This document shows, in pieces, positions 46,576-59,517 of a DNA stretch of 64,000 bases. Origin of the DNA: Strongylocentrotus purpuratus. Taxonomy: Eukaryota; Echinodermata; Echinoidea; Camarodonta; Strongylocentrotidae. Position 1 is the first letter of the stretch, and every line of letters starts with the position of its first letter. A program made the translations under genes and the position numbers. Under the pieces are notes generated by a model. It did not search any database. It saw nothing but the letters and a program-made list of their open reading frames with translations, and had not been told where the DNA came from. The DNA lies in assembly GCF_000002235.5 (NCBI RefSeq), contig NW_022145606.1, positions 23,808,095-23,872,094 on the forward strand, in the 5' to 3' direction.

Positions 46576-47616
46576 AGCGCAGGATATGACGAGATCAGCG
46601 CGATAACAAGAGACCATTTCAGTTTCAGTTCCTATTAGGGTCTCACTGGATCTATACACAATGTCCAGAGTTAGAGTAGGCCTACACAGCAAGGCCTATA
46701 CCCTACGGACCAAAGCAAAGTAATTGTCTACATTTTTTAGGAAATTACATCTGCATTTTATCTCATCAATCAGAGAGGCAGAGTGATAGGACATGTAGAG
46801 ACCCATTTCCACATCCTACATGTACATGTAAACGCCATTTTGACAAATCATAGATTTTTGGACTGCCATTTACACAAGTAGAATTACCCATAAAAACCTT
46901 TGGTGTTTGCTAATTCCTATTTTGGGGGTGACTTGTCACTGCTCTGTTGGCGATTGGTATACTGCACATGTACATGTCCGGAGTGGTTACCACTACAAGA
47001 TTAGAAAATAATAAGGAAGCATACATGTATGTGTACATGTATAGAACAGGATTTAAAGAGTTGTAGGCATACAGTGTATGTTTGCTTTGTTGATATAGAA
47101 ATTAAAATCCACATACCGGTAGTGTAATTTTACGTCGCTTATACATGAAAACAAACAAAACAAAACGAAAATGACATTTAGATCATGATCACAGAATTTT
47201 TTTCTTTTTCTATTTTTTCCTACATGTTAAATTATAAATGTGCATTCAGGAATGTACAGGTATTAAAAGTACAAAAACAGTGCAACAACTTTTGTGTGCA
47301 TGTACTCATACGGTATACATGTAGTATTCATGAACAAAACAAGAAAGTGGCTGTTTAAAATTGAAAATGGGTAGGGTACACTGTAAATACAAGAATACAA
47401 ACTGTGAACAGAGCTCTATTTAAATTATGTTTAATTTTGTTTTGTTTAGGTTTGGGGGTGTGGTTTTTGTTTTGCTTGTTTTGTTTTGCTTTGTTTTGGA
47501 GTGTATTTTTCATAAAATCTCAATTACCAATTCAAATGTACATGTAAAGTACAAGTAGATGTATCCTCTATTCCAGGATACCAGTACGCAATCAAAACTT
47601 GATTCATACATTTGTA
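46576..47616. other. intergenic, no gene seen
   Basis: AT-rich with ACATGTA words and TTTTGTTTTG-rich sequence near 47430-47500. Confidence 0.4.
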
Positions 47617-48013
47617 TTAAAGATAAAGTTGACTTCGGGTCATGCGATTGCATTGTGAAAGAAACGATGTGGAACCGACCAGAAAAGGTTGATCATCTAG
47701 CATATAAGAATTTGTGTGTATTGCAAAGTTCTGGAATCATCAAAATGATCAGAAATTTGGCCAAGTCTTGGTAAAGTTACAAACACTGTACACAGAAAGA
47801 TGTATATGAGACTACACGAACACATGGCGTAAAACGCCGACCCCCGATTGTTACGATGTTACATGCATATTTAGAACATGAAGGCATTTGAAGAGCCATG
47901 CTTTTCAGGGAACATGTCTTATCTGATGTTCTTCCACACAGTTTGCATAATGAAAATGAGTAACACTCACAAATAATTTTTCACCTCTTCCCAGAACTCA
48001 ACCTTCTCTTTAA
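47617..48013 (+). mobile_element. TTAA MITE, family B
   Basis: 397 bp, TTAA to TTAA, termini AGATAAAGTTGACTTCGGG / CCAGAACTCAACCTTCTCT. The long form contains GAACATGTCTTATCTGATGT, which the 22658 copy lacks. Confidence 0.9.
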
Positions 48014-49900
48014 GTGCATTTAATGATGTATTAGCACTTCAGACAATCAGAGAGAAGTAGTTTTTATTGCAATTGGTCATATTACCCATGACTCAATAAA
48101 GCACTTCAATTATACACACATCAAGTACAGTACTGTAGTAACTTGAACTTCGGATGCAGGTATTCATTTCAAGATCAATGTCAGTTTCTAATGCTCTTTA
48201 AAAAATTGCAGGTACCGATTACTGACAATATTTGAAAGACTATTGATAAATGGAAGCAAAGTTCTGTCATTTGATATTTATTTTGAAAATGGGGAAATTA
48301 TTACTGGCATGCGAAACCTTTTTTACCTCAAGTGGTATACATGTAATACTGTACATGAATCTTAATAGCATGCAAGTCCAACATCTGTTTATTTTTTCTT
48401 TCGGTTTTTTGCTGTCATAGTGTCAGAGCATTTTGGGGTATTAAAAACTGAAAGGCAGCAAAACCTTCCCTTTGTGTGTGTGTGTGTGGGGGGGGGGGTC
48501 AGGGTTGTCAACAAATTAGCGCCCCCTCTTTTACAAAGTCCTTTCCCCCTACCCCTCCCTTACAGAGTACAACACACAACATGTTAAATGTTCAAAAATG
48601 AAAGTCCAAGGTCTGAAATATATCAGTATGTAGACTACAGTGTACATAATAAATGATAGCATTCTCTGTGACCCAGGTCAATGTACAATCTACACATATT
48701 GTATACAGATCATGTTCTGTCATAAATTATACTTGGAACCAGGGAATTTGTCAGTTCTCATAATCTTGATTTGGGTATCAAAGAACTACTGCACGTTGAG
48801 AGGAACGGGTATGATTTATAAAGATATTTTGAAGCTTTATCCACGTCTCTACACAATACTGAACGTGTACATGTACATTGTATGGGCACTCAAAATCCTA
48901 ACACCAAATTTTCACATACATGTACTGTACACCCTGTATATTAAAATTTGAAAATCAAAATCAAGGGGTTCATGCAATGAGATTGTTATAAGGTAATAAT
49001 CTCAATTTAGACCCCCCCCCCCCCTTCCCACCTCTCCTCTCCCAGCAGTCTACAGTGTACATGTAGGTGGAATATTATGGAACTACGGGTTGGCCCTATG
49101 TGTACATGTAGGTCTACATGTACGTGTACATGTAGTGTTGTTGTACATACAATGTAGGCTATACAAATTAGGGATGCAACGAGTAGTCGAATGCCCGAGT
49201 ACCTGAACTGATGACAACTACTCCAGTACGATTTCTCGTACTCGAATATTCGGCCGGAAAAAAGAAGAAAAAAATCCTGGTCACCTGGCACTGTCCAGGC
49301 CGACACTTACCCGTACCAGGGAGAGCAGCGGCTGCTGGCATGGTACCGTCGGTAAAAATGTTTCCCAACTCAAGCACTGTCGAGCCCACCACTCAGTAAC
49401 TGGGACCAAATGTCCGGATTTCTGTTTGGACTCGGAGGAAAATGGATTATTCTGCCATCTTTGGTTTTTAAAACAGCATCGTTTACTGTTATAATTATTA
49501 TTAAATTGGCGCCTTCAACTGCAACTCGAAGTCAAATTGCGTGAGTTTTCGGAGACGTACATGGGATACTGCTCCAGTGGTATGGTGGTGGCAAAAAAAA
49601 ATTCAAAAAAAAAATTCAAAATATTCAAAAAAATTATTAAAAATTATTAAAAAAACATGGCGTCCAAATATTTGAGTATTTGCTTGTAAGCTTGGGAGTG
49701 TACTTGGGACTTGGGTACCTCATTACACGGTTGTGCACAGGCAGAATACAAGTAGTTGTTTATAAAATTGTCCCCTTCTTTGGCCTTCCAATGTCACCTC
49801 AAAATATTTTTCCATGACCTTCACATTGGTGTGAACTTCTGATACATGTCAATACCATCAGCAGTGGTCATTAGTGGTACTGTAACGTTCACACCATAAA
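48014..49900. other. intergenic, no gene seen
   Basis: AT-rich with a GT/G tract at 48474-48499 and a C-tract at 49012-49024. The stretch 49170-49740 (GGGATGCAACGAGTAGTCGA .. ACTTGGGTACCTCATTACAC) may be an old transposon but no ends could be paired. Confidence 0.45.
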
Positions 49901-49912
49901 TAATCTTTGTGA

Positions 49913-50464
49913 AGAGTCTTGTCAAAGCGGCCACCTCTTTATAAAGGCCACCTGTCTATAGGGGTCATCAGTATCGCCTCCCTCTAGAACTATCAGAAGA
50001 AAAAAAATGTAGAAGAACATGTCTGTAAAAGCCACCTGTCTACAGTGGCCACGGTTTTGTACCTTTAAAGGTAAAGACCAGTAATGGTCATGCGATTGCA
50101 TTGTGAAAGAAACGTTGTGGAATCGATCAGAAAAGGTTGATCATCTAGCATCTAGCATCTGCAAGGTTCTGGAATCATCAAAATGATAAGAAATTTGGCC
50201 CATTCTTCGTAAAGTTACAAGCACTATACACAGAAAGATGTATATGGGACTACCCTATCTCTCTCACACGACCATGAGAGAAATAAATTCACCAAATATA
50301 TGAATTAGTAGGCGGTTTCCCGGCAAATTTTTTATCATCATGTATTAGTCAAAACATATTCTTTCACATGATTGGTAATGAGAGCTTCCATTTCATTTTT
50401 TGAAATTGGGGCGTTACCAATACTGGTCTTTACCTTTAATAGTTAGGTTTCACTGTACTGTACA
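49913..50464 (+). mobile_element. pogo/Tigger-type MITE interrupted by a TTAA MITE
   Basis: GCCACCTGTCTATA / AAGCCACCTGTCTACAGTGG units before 50065 and the terminus TAGGTTTCACTGTA after 50439 belong to one element, split by the family A MITE. The left terminus is not well preserved. Confidence 0.6.
50065..50439 (+). mobile_element. TTAA MITE, family A
   Basis: 375 bp, TTAA to TTAA, perfect termini AGGTAAAGACCAGTA / TACTGGTCTTTACCT. Same orientation as 10957-11330. Confidence 0.92.
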
Positions 50465-50493
50465 TGTACATAATTTGATCTTAGAGAAAGGAA

Positions 50494-50672
50494 TACAGTC
50501 AAATCTGCTTTAGTGACGACCTGTCTACAAAGACCACATTTTTGTTTCCCTTGAAAATGGTTTCTCATTGAAACATGTTCTACTATTTAAAGGAACCCGT
50601 CTTCAAAGACCATGTGAATACAAAGACCACTTTTTATGTTTCCCTTGGTCGCTATAGACAGGTTTGACTGTA
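50494..50672 (+). mobile_element. pogo/Tigger-type MITE, CAGTCAAAYCTG termini
   Basis: TACAGTCAAATCTG .. CAGGTTTGACTGTA, TA at both sides. Internal ACCTGTCTACAAAGACCAC / CCGTCTTCAAAGACCATGTG repeats. Typical of Tc1/pogo-derived non-autonomous elements of marine invertebrates. Confidence 0.82.
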
Positions 50673-51084
50673 TATCTTTGGACGGTATGAACAGAGAAGA
50701 AGTATTCACAATCATCTCTTCAAAGAAAGATTATCTTTGGACAGTATGAACATAGCCTGTGTCATCAGGCCCCTCCATCATTTTGAGGGTTGATTATGGA
50801 TGATCAAAATACAGAAGTACTCAAGGCCACATCGGGAATAGCCCATCTGTTTGAGTGTCTGTCTGTCATAGAAATTTCACTGATTTTTGTTTTCTTTCGT
50901 AGCAATTTTAAAGAGGGGTACCCGAGGTTGAAAGGCACTAGTCCTTGTCCACTGTCTGTACGATTCTGATATACATTGCACATGTGTCAACAATTATGTA
51001 GTACAGTATGTGGTTGTACATATTATGCACAGCTACACACATTCATGTACAGCACATGTTACTCCTCAATGTTTGCACTGCAGT

Positions 51085-51215
51085 GTGGGCCTACATTGAG
51101 CTTCGAAGTCAGGAGGTTGGGGATTCAAATCCCAGTCTGGGGCAAATATCCGTTGGTAAGACATTTATCTACATTAGCCACTCTCAACCCGAGAGCAGAT
51201 GGGCGTACATGAACA
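51085..51215 (+). mobile_element. tRNA-derived SINE, decayed
   Basis: B-box-like GGGGATTCAAATCCCAG followed by the family body ATATCCGTTGGTAAGACATT and TATCTACATTAGCCACTCTC. Head mostly eroded. Confidence 0.65.
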
Positions 51216-53057
51216 GGTGTACATGTATATTATACACATTATATGTACTGGTAGGCCTTGAGCAGTAAGCAGATTGTATGAACGTGTGTACAACTGTACA
51301 TGTACATGCATGTAATTGTGGTTTTGTTAAAATACATGTACGTATCTGGAGTAATGATTTTACTTTTTTCTGAAATATTTATAGCTCTCTCTCTCTCTCT
51401 CTCTCTCTCTCCCATGCAGTGCTACTTCACTGCCAATCTTCATTTTAACTGTTAGCAAACGTATTTTACCTGGCAAACAAAACCTTGGAAACCTGTCAAG
51501 TGTTAAAGAAGATACACCTGAACAAAAGCCTACAACTATAGTCCTTCAAAATCTCCAAAGTTTCTCATCAATTGAAAGAATACAAAACACTCACCTCTAG
51601 GAGCTTTCGCTTCCATTTTGATTCAGAGATTGGTCTGTCATTGTTAATTAAACATTTTACTGGAGGTGGTTTCAAAACTTGAAGTAAAACTAGTCTACTT
51701 TAATTAATGACTACAATAACGCCTACTTACAAACTGCCAGAAGTACTTAACAGATGTACAGTACATGTACAGGGAAGCTTCATTACTATACACAACTACT
51801 GTAGATAATAGTTAAATAATATATTCAAAGTATCTACAATAAATTCAGTACAGGTATATTCTGTAACTTTTTTCTGGGGGGGGGGGGGGGGGGGGTGGGG
51901 GGGGGGGTACCAAGCAAAATGTTGGGTTCTGTTAAATTCGGGCCCCTGTTTAAAATGTACATGTGTACATGTTTATTTTTGTTGTTTTATAGCAAGAGGT
52001 AATTAATATTATCATCATGTTTATTATTATTATTACCATCATCATTATTGTGAAATTATTATCATCATTATCAATTTCATTATCAATATTATAATCGCCC
52101 TTTCTACTTTCATATAATTGGAAAATAAACAAGAGTTGCGAAATCACAATCAGCAGTTCTTCAGAATGTATATGCCCACTGAACTGTACAATGTGTATTG
52201 CACATGCAAGTTTCAGGATAGGGACTTTTACAGTACATGTACATGGGGGATGTGGTCCCAACTCCAATCAGTATTTTAAGGAAGAATGAAACAGCAAACT
52301 CAGGCTGTGGTTAAAGGTGTGGTATAAAGAAGGAAACAAAATACTGATTCTGTCATACTAATTTCTAGACATGTCAGATGCAATACATTTCACCTTTCTG
52401 CATTTTCTATTCCATTCATGTACATACATGTACAGTGTACGAATGGGAGATTCCCTGTGCATTGTTCAAAATTCAGTTCCTTGTCGATTTCCATGAAATA
52501 TTTCTTTTGTTCTTTTCTTTCAATTTTCATTTCTCACTACCTGTAATATACACAATCATAGAGCCAACGTCCTATTCCCTCATCGTCCAGGTTTAATACT
52601 GGTTCTAAACGACAGAGCTTGCACATGAGGTTCACCGCAAAACCATTCCAGCAACAGGCTGGAGCAGGGCAAATTCAGTGTCTGGGGCTGGTGTGATCAC
52701 CATACCATTGTCTAGCTCAAAATTGTTTGGAACCAGCAACCTTGACAACTTGGTCAGAATGACGTCACACTTCGGCACAATTGGTAGAGAAATGAAAATA
52801 ATTCAAAGAATGGAACTGACTTCTAAAGAAAAGAGGTGATCTTTGAACACACGATAGGGCAACCCACTAATGAACTGAACAGAGAAAAATCACCACAATT
52901 CAAATTGTGCAATTTTGCATTTTTCATGGGGTTGTACTACTTTGAAGGGACAAAACAGTGTCAGTGTTCCATGTATTAGCCTATGCACGTTGAGATTAAA
53001 AGTGGCTCTGTACTAGATACGCTTGTAGTTGTTCTGGACACAGGCAGAGATTGTACA
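51216..53057. other. intergenic, no gene seen
   Basis: (CT)n at 51386-51411, a G-tract of more than 30 bases at 51876-51908, (ATT/ATC)n at 52000-52090. No gene or RNA seen. Confidence 0.5.
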
Positions 53058-53449
53058 TTAAAGATAAACTCCAGTACTGGTAAAAAAAATAATAATAATT
53101 CTCACAGAATCAAACGAAACTTACACTGAATGTTCAAGATTACAAATAAATGACATGTGCCAAATAATTTTGGAAGAAAATGTATACTGGCTGAGTAATG
53201 AGCATAGAAAGACAAGGAAATCAAGGTAGTACTAGCCCCGACACCATGTGTGTTGTCCCATATATAGCTTTCTATGTGAGTGCTTGTTACTTAACCAAGA
53301 CTCGGTCAAATTTATTATGATTTTGATGACTCCAGAACCTTGCAGTGCACACCAATACTTACATGTCACATGATCAACTGTTTCTGATCCTTTCCACACC
53401 TTTTCTTTCACAATGCAATTGCATTACCAGTACTAAAGTTTATCTTTAA
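53058..53449 (-). mobile_element. TTAA MITE, family C
   Basis: 392 bp, TTAA to TTAA, termini AGATAAACTCCAGTACTGG / CCAGTACTAAAGTTTATCT... read on plus as TACCAGTACTAAAGTTTATC. Reversed relative to 16174-16509 and about 55 bp longer. Confidence 0.88.
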
Positions 53450-54700
53450 TATGCTATTTTCAAAATGGAACCAAATTTAATACAAACATCTTTGTGAAGT
53501 GCCTCAAGAGTCAAGAACAATTATTTCATTCACCTCTCACAAATATTTGTATCTGATGGCTTGCCCTACCTTACAACGACCAACATACTTTTTTGCATTC
53601 TCACCAGGGGAAAAAATACACATGGGCTCCCTGATTCTCACCATTTGTATTGGGGCACTTCACAAAGATGTATGGTACATTACGAAAATAGCATGTTGCC
53701 ATTTAATAGTGTATAGGGCCAAAGGGTGTCATTTGTTTATGTGTAGTCCCAAGAATATGTTTACAGGTTAGTACCGGTAGTCAAGTGCTGATAATAACGG
53801 GGCAGCGTACGAGTCTTGTACCATGACTGGAAGGTGTAGAGTCATCCAGGTGGCTTAGGCCACATGCTTAGACTTGATCATACAGGCTTTTCCTTAATGA
53901 CTGGGCCACTAGACAGATCCATCATCCTCCCAATACATGGCTAGTCTGCAATACCAGACCCTCTAGATTCACATTGTAACTTTATGCGGTCTTTACAATA
54001 GTAACAAATACCTGTACAAAACTGTACGTACAGTACATGTACATGTACTGTGTATCAACTGTAAATACTCACTTTTATACCCGTAAACAAGGGACACACA
54101 TTGATGCACGTGCTTATCCTGGTTTCTACATGTAACATACTATTTAAATCAAACAACAAAAGATGAAAGTTCATGTGCTGTTTCATATTGTTTCATAGAT
54201 AATATACGGTAAGGCAAACATTTACACTCTTAGAAAAGGGAACGCACAGAACTCAAGTCAGACTTGGCTCCATAAATTTTCTATTTTATGAGTTTTATCA
54301 TTAATTAATAGGTTTTATGTTTTATTTTCTTACGCTGTAGAATGAAGTGTTTTGGGGCTGATTTTAAATAAATCAGGTGATTGGTACATGTGTACACTGT
54401 AATTTCCTGCACAGTCCTTTAAAAATAACTTCCATCACCATCCTTTTTCTATTTTCTGACATGGGATGTGTTCCATGTACATGTAGAACCTGAGAACATG
54501 CTTATCTTGGCCCAATCAGGCAGCGTTAATGGGCTGGAATGTTTATCTGTCGTTGCTAATGAGTTCAACACACACCCGCATGGCAGACAGTGGAACAGCT
54601 GAATAGTGGATGGCCCTTCATTCAGACTCCACACACGCATATATGCACACGTGGGGCCCCCTGTCTGTCTGGGATGTGTGATGACCTCTGATATTACATT
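53450..54700. other. intergenic, no gene seen
   Basis: AT-rich; the phrases AACATCTTTGTGAAGTGCC (53485) and GGCACTTCACAAAGATGTA (53656) are inverted, and the following TTTCAAAATGG / CTATTTTCAAAATGG and GAAAATAGCATGTTGCC also pair loosely, suggesting an old foldback element at about 53450-53690. Confidence 0.45.
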
Positions 54701-54709
54701 TGATGGAAA

Positions 54710-54915
54710 TATATTTATATTTGGGGGTATTATCTATCTGTCAAAAAATTACAATGAGAGTTTTAGAAAGAAACAATGGATGGAAAAAATTGCCCCCAAA
54801 AATAGGAACGTTTTCATATTTATATTTGGGGGTATTATCTATCTGTCAATAAATTACTATGAGAACTTTAGAAAGAAACAATTGATTTTAAAAAATCACC
54901 AAAAACAATAGGAAT
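54710..54915 (+). repeat. two-unit tandem repeat, about 110 bp
   Basis: ATATTTATATTTGGGGGTAT .. CTATCTGTCAA.AAATTAC.ATGAGA .. GAAAGAAACAAT occurs at about 54710 and 54818. Confidence 0.85.
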
Positions 54916-57900
54916 GTTTTTATCTAAATAAACATTGACCAACAAAAACTGAACAATGATTACCAGGATAGAAGTGTGTGAAAATGCTGCCTCAAATTGA
55001 ATTTCATCAATTTTAAATTCTCAACCTCAAATACACTGTAGAGGTAAAACGTGTCACAACTTTGTACATGGACACATGAAATAATCAAACCCTAATGGTA
55101 TCTCTAGAAGTCCAGAGCAAATGTTGCCACAGGATCCATGTCAAAATACCACACATCCATGTCCAAGATTTGCCACTCCCCACTCAGGTGAAGTAATGGG
55201 TCACAAGAAATTCCTTGAATGCTTTAGCGCCTATCATGCATGCGTCTCAGTTACATGTACATTGTTCAGCCGTGTTAATAGTATGACACCTTGTACCTTG
55301 TATTAAGCGCAGTACAGTGTTGATACAGTATTTGCCGGCGTTAAGGCCGCAGTATTTTCGGAAGAGAAAATATCATAAAGTCTGGGTGCGGCCTATGCGC
55401 AACAACTAAAAATTCAGCGGTCAAAACAGCACGTCCATTGGTACACATGGGGCTGTGCATCTTACTGACAATTTTATGTTGCATTTTTGACATGAAGACA
55501 TAAGACATAAACTTCATAATTTATTTTTCTAACAAAATCTACCAGTAGATCTAGATCTAAGTTCGTGCCATTGCATCGCTAAAAAGTTTTAAAAAAGGAC
55601 CGTTACAGAGCAAGCTGCCGTGCAACGCAACTGCGCATCCAGCCAAAGTCACAATTCTGTATTACACCGCACATCGTGGTACGGTGGTACATTGTATGTA
55701 CATGTAGGATACCAAAGCTGCCTGTGATAAACTTACTACCGGTAGCTTAAAAATTGATGTAGATTTGCTAAATTACGATCATTTGGGGGGTAAACTTCCT
55801 GTCAATTTATAAGAATATTAATTAATTTGGTTTCAGTTTGTAGAAAAAATTTATCTCATCTTGCATGGTATTTACAACAATATTTACAACTGGTAGGGGG
55901 TTGTTGTATCTTTTGTGGTGATATAATGGCAGCAATATTTCTTGCCCAGAACCAACTTTGTGCCAATGAATGTGTTAGCAAAAGATTGTGTGTTGACCGG
56001 AAACATCACAGATGAGAACTTTCTAAGAAATGACAAATGTACATGCTAGGATATGACGATTTTAATGCTCTCATCATAACCAATATAGTGAAAGCGTGAT
56101 TTGTCTTCATGATCCACATGCCACAGCGCATATGATGATGCGCGTAATAAGCGCTCAAATAACTAATTACGCCCAAGATTAGTATGCGCTAGGCGCATCT
56201 TCAGATATGGCTTCAAGTATTCCTATTGGTTGACCTACTTATCATGCTTATATATAACAGATTTTGATTGGTAGGGTCTATACAAATGGGCGTGTCAACT
56301 GTGGTCAAAGATAAGATAGAGGCGGTCCTTCAAGAGATAGGCTACATGTAACACAGAGATAAATGATTTTCAGAATACCAACTTACAACAATATTAGCGC
56401 TAACAATGTTCAGAATACCGCCCCTGGTGTTTTTGTTAAGGTTCACTTACATTGTACATGTACATGTAGCACCAAAAATAGAGAACTGATTATGGATCAT
56501 AGACAAGCATGACATTTCCAGTAGGGGCGCTGGTCCCAGAAAAAGGATCGTCCGCTTAAACGAGGAGCGTCTTCCTAAATGCGGACAGATGCGTCCACAA
56601 AAGTAAGGATAGCTGCATTTTCGGAGACGTTTCTTATTTCGATCCGCGCGCCATGCGAAAAACGGATACCGTGGTGATTTTCTTAGTTCATTTTACATTG
56701 ACTTTGTACAGAGACTTTCACGTTATGAGCAATAGATCCTATGGAAGATGGATAACCCATAAAAGTAGACGGTAAACTCAGAACTGGGGGTATTTTATTA
56801 CGCGGAATCAGCTTTTGCATCGCCAGGGCGCGCTTCGGGGACCCAAAACCAGCAGAGTGACGATGACAAAAAAAAGTCTGCAGACGATCTTTATTTTTGT
56901 CCACATCTACAAGGAGTTCTTTGTGTGGACAATCCTCATTCTCGGACCAGAGCCCCTACTGATTACAAGGGCTTCCATTCTTCATACAATAACAAAATCT
57001 CAATTGTGTTTATGCAACACTTTCTCTAACTCACATCAAATACAAAATCCCCAGAATAGAGAGAAGACACAATTCACAAATCAGCCATATCAAATCAATC
57101 ATAACCTACTCATGAGCTCATTCTCAGCACGTCTCACAATCACTCACATTCAATTCATGACATTCAGTTCATGACATCTACACTGCAGTGCAGTGGTCGA
57201 GAGACGAGAATGTTCACATCACATTTTGAATTTGAAATTTGAATTTGTAATTGTATTGTAAACATACAATTGGCTTGCCACCATGTTTGGACGTTCAACT
57301 TGTCAAACACAAAAGCATGGCCTTCAAAATCAACTGTAAATAAATAACTAAACCCAACTCTTGCTGCTAAAACTGATATCTACTTCAGTTTCTCGTCAGC
57401 CGGGCTGGGCTAGTCAAATTCCAGGCCAGTTACATGTGCATGCGAGTGCATGCAATAACATTCACACAGTCATAGATCTAGTCACAACGTGAACAAGGAT
57501 ATCAAAAGTGAAAATAATTGATCATCAACAAGTCAGGCCTATTTCCCTTTCGCGCGGTGTACTATTTCATTCTTCTCGAAAAGGAAACTCAATTGAAATC
57601 ATTTCACCTACCTCACAAAGCTTGCCAGCATCAATAATCCCAACTGTCAGCAATTCATCCACATAGAATAATCACGAAAATTCACAGAATTATTAACTTT
57701 CCAACGCTGCTCGCAGCGTTTCGCATATTGGGCGTACAAATTCAGTGTACGAAAATTACAACACTAGTTTGCCATTGCAGGTTTGTATTCGCTGATCTGT
57801 ACATGAAGAGGGTGAGATTTCTATTGAAACGGACGCCTCGAATACAATGGAGGGAGTAACAGCGAAAATGGACCTTATCTAATAGCGCCATCTCTAGATT

Positions 57901-58510
57901 TTTGCGCAACATGGGAAAGGGGTGGGGCACTTATCCATTTTCCTAAAAATTCGGCCAAGGCCGTTGTGGTTTTTGTTTCAAATTACCAGCATAGTTTAGT
58001 TTCATTCTGGTTAGAAAATTGTCCATTGAAACAAACAATTGTCAAGGCAATGCGGAACTTCTTTTTCATTGAGCAATAAAGATGAGTGACACATTTGATG
58101 AATTACCAAAGCCATGTCAAACAAGGTTATTCAAAGAGTAAAGAGTAAAGAGTAATTCCAGCAGCGCTTGGTTGCAGGAGTGTGGTAGAAAATAATATAT
58201 AAGTACCATTTCTAACCACTCAAACTTGCGTTGTTGTTTTTTAATATTAATTCAGGAAGATTATTATGATTTGTGTTTTCGTCAAAATTCAAAATTGGAT
58301 TATCATGAATACTTTGAAGTAGGAATTAGATTAACAAAAGCGTGTGTAAAGAACCATTCGTCAGCCGCCCGCCAGGATGCCGTTACTGCTGTTGGCAATA
58401 CATAATACACACGCAATCATAATAAATCGACTTGATCGAAATTGATATACCTTATAGCCCCCAATGGGGGGGGGGGTGTACTAGCCTAATACGTTATACG
58501 GGGGTGTACC
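54916..58510. other. intergenic, no gene seen
   Basis: Mixed composition. GC-richer stretches at 55330-55420 and 56520-56900 have no convincing frame or splice sites; a distant first exon of a neighbouring gene cannot be excluded. TAAAGAGTAAAGAGTAA at 58138-58154 is a short tandem. Confidence 0.4.
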
Positions 58511-58511
58511 G

Positions 58512-59412
58512 CTCTAATGGGTTACTTTTTTGTCAAAAAAACCCCAAAACATCGGGATGATTTTGTGCTGCAAAACTCACTGCCATAAAAGTGCCCCCAC
58601 TTTTCAGATCTTGGCCTTAAACATGGGTAATACTATTTTTTTCGGGATAATATCTCACCCTTAATTTCGCTAAAGTGAAAATTTCAGATGCAAAATCCAG
58701 CAAAAAAAAATGAACTCATTTCGCTTTTTCGTCCAATTAAGTCCTCGCCGATGGTCGCACAGATTTATCAATATCATTCAGTTGAACTCCGCTTCTGACT
58801 AATTTATAAACGGGCAACTTTTTCGAGCGTACGCAATACCAAATTCTATGTAATTAAGCAATAATCGAAGGATCACAAATCACAAACATGGGTTGCGTTT
58901 TTAATGGCCAAAAGTCCCCTAATAATGGGTACCATTTTCTTCCAAAATGACCTTTGAAAATGGGTACGGGATTAGACGGAACAGCCGCACACCCCCATCT
59001 AAACTGAGTCTGATCCCCCCCCCCCCCCGCTCATATAGCATTGTCTAAATAAAGAAATCTTTTTTTCTAATGGGTTACTTTTTTGTCAAAAAAACCCTAA
59101 ACATCGGGTATGATTTTGTGCTGCAAAAACTCACTGCCTAAAAGTGCCCTACTTTTCAGATCTTGGCCTTAAACATGGGTTACCAAATTCTATGTAAGCA
59201 ATAATCGAAGGATCACAAATCACAAACATGGGTTGCGTTTTTAATGGCCAAAAGTCCCCTAATAATGGGTACCATTTTCTTCCAAAATGACCTTTGAAAA
59301 TGGGTACGGGATTAGACGGAACAGCCGCACACCCCCATCTAAACTGAGTCTGATCCCCCCCCCCCCCCCCCCCCCCCCGCTCATTTAGCATTGTCTAAAT
59401 AAAGAAATCTTT
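58512..59412 (+). repeat. large direct duplication with internal deletion
   Basis: Copy 1 (about 58515-59064) and copy 2 (about 59068-59412) both run TAATGGGTTACTTTTTTGTC .. AAAAGTCCCCTAATAATGGG .. GAACAGCCGCACACCCCCAT .. TTGTCTAAATAAAGAAATCT. Copy 2 lacks about 200 bp after the ACATGGGTTA/ACCAAATTCTATGTA junction. Each has a long C-tract in the same place, longer in copy 2. Confidence 0.9.
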
Positions 59413-59517
59413 TTTTGTTTTATTCGGTCTCAAGGGCCGTCGCTCAAGTGACCGTCAAAGAAAATATCAAAAAGAAACTGATTATTGATTAGTATAGAGG
59501 AGATCTAGATATAGGCG

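Noticed and set aside
56815..57174. 119-residue open frame on plus
   Set aside because: No recognisable domain or splice context; composition not coding-like.
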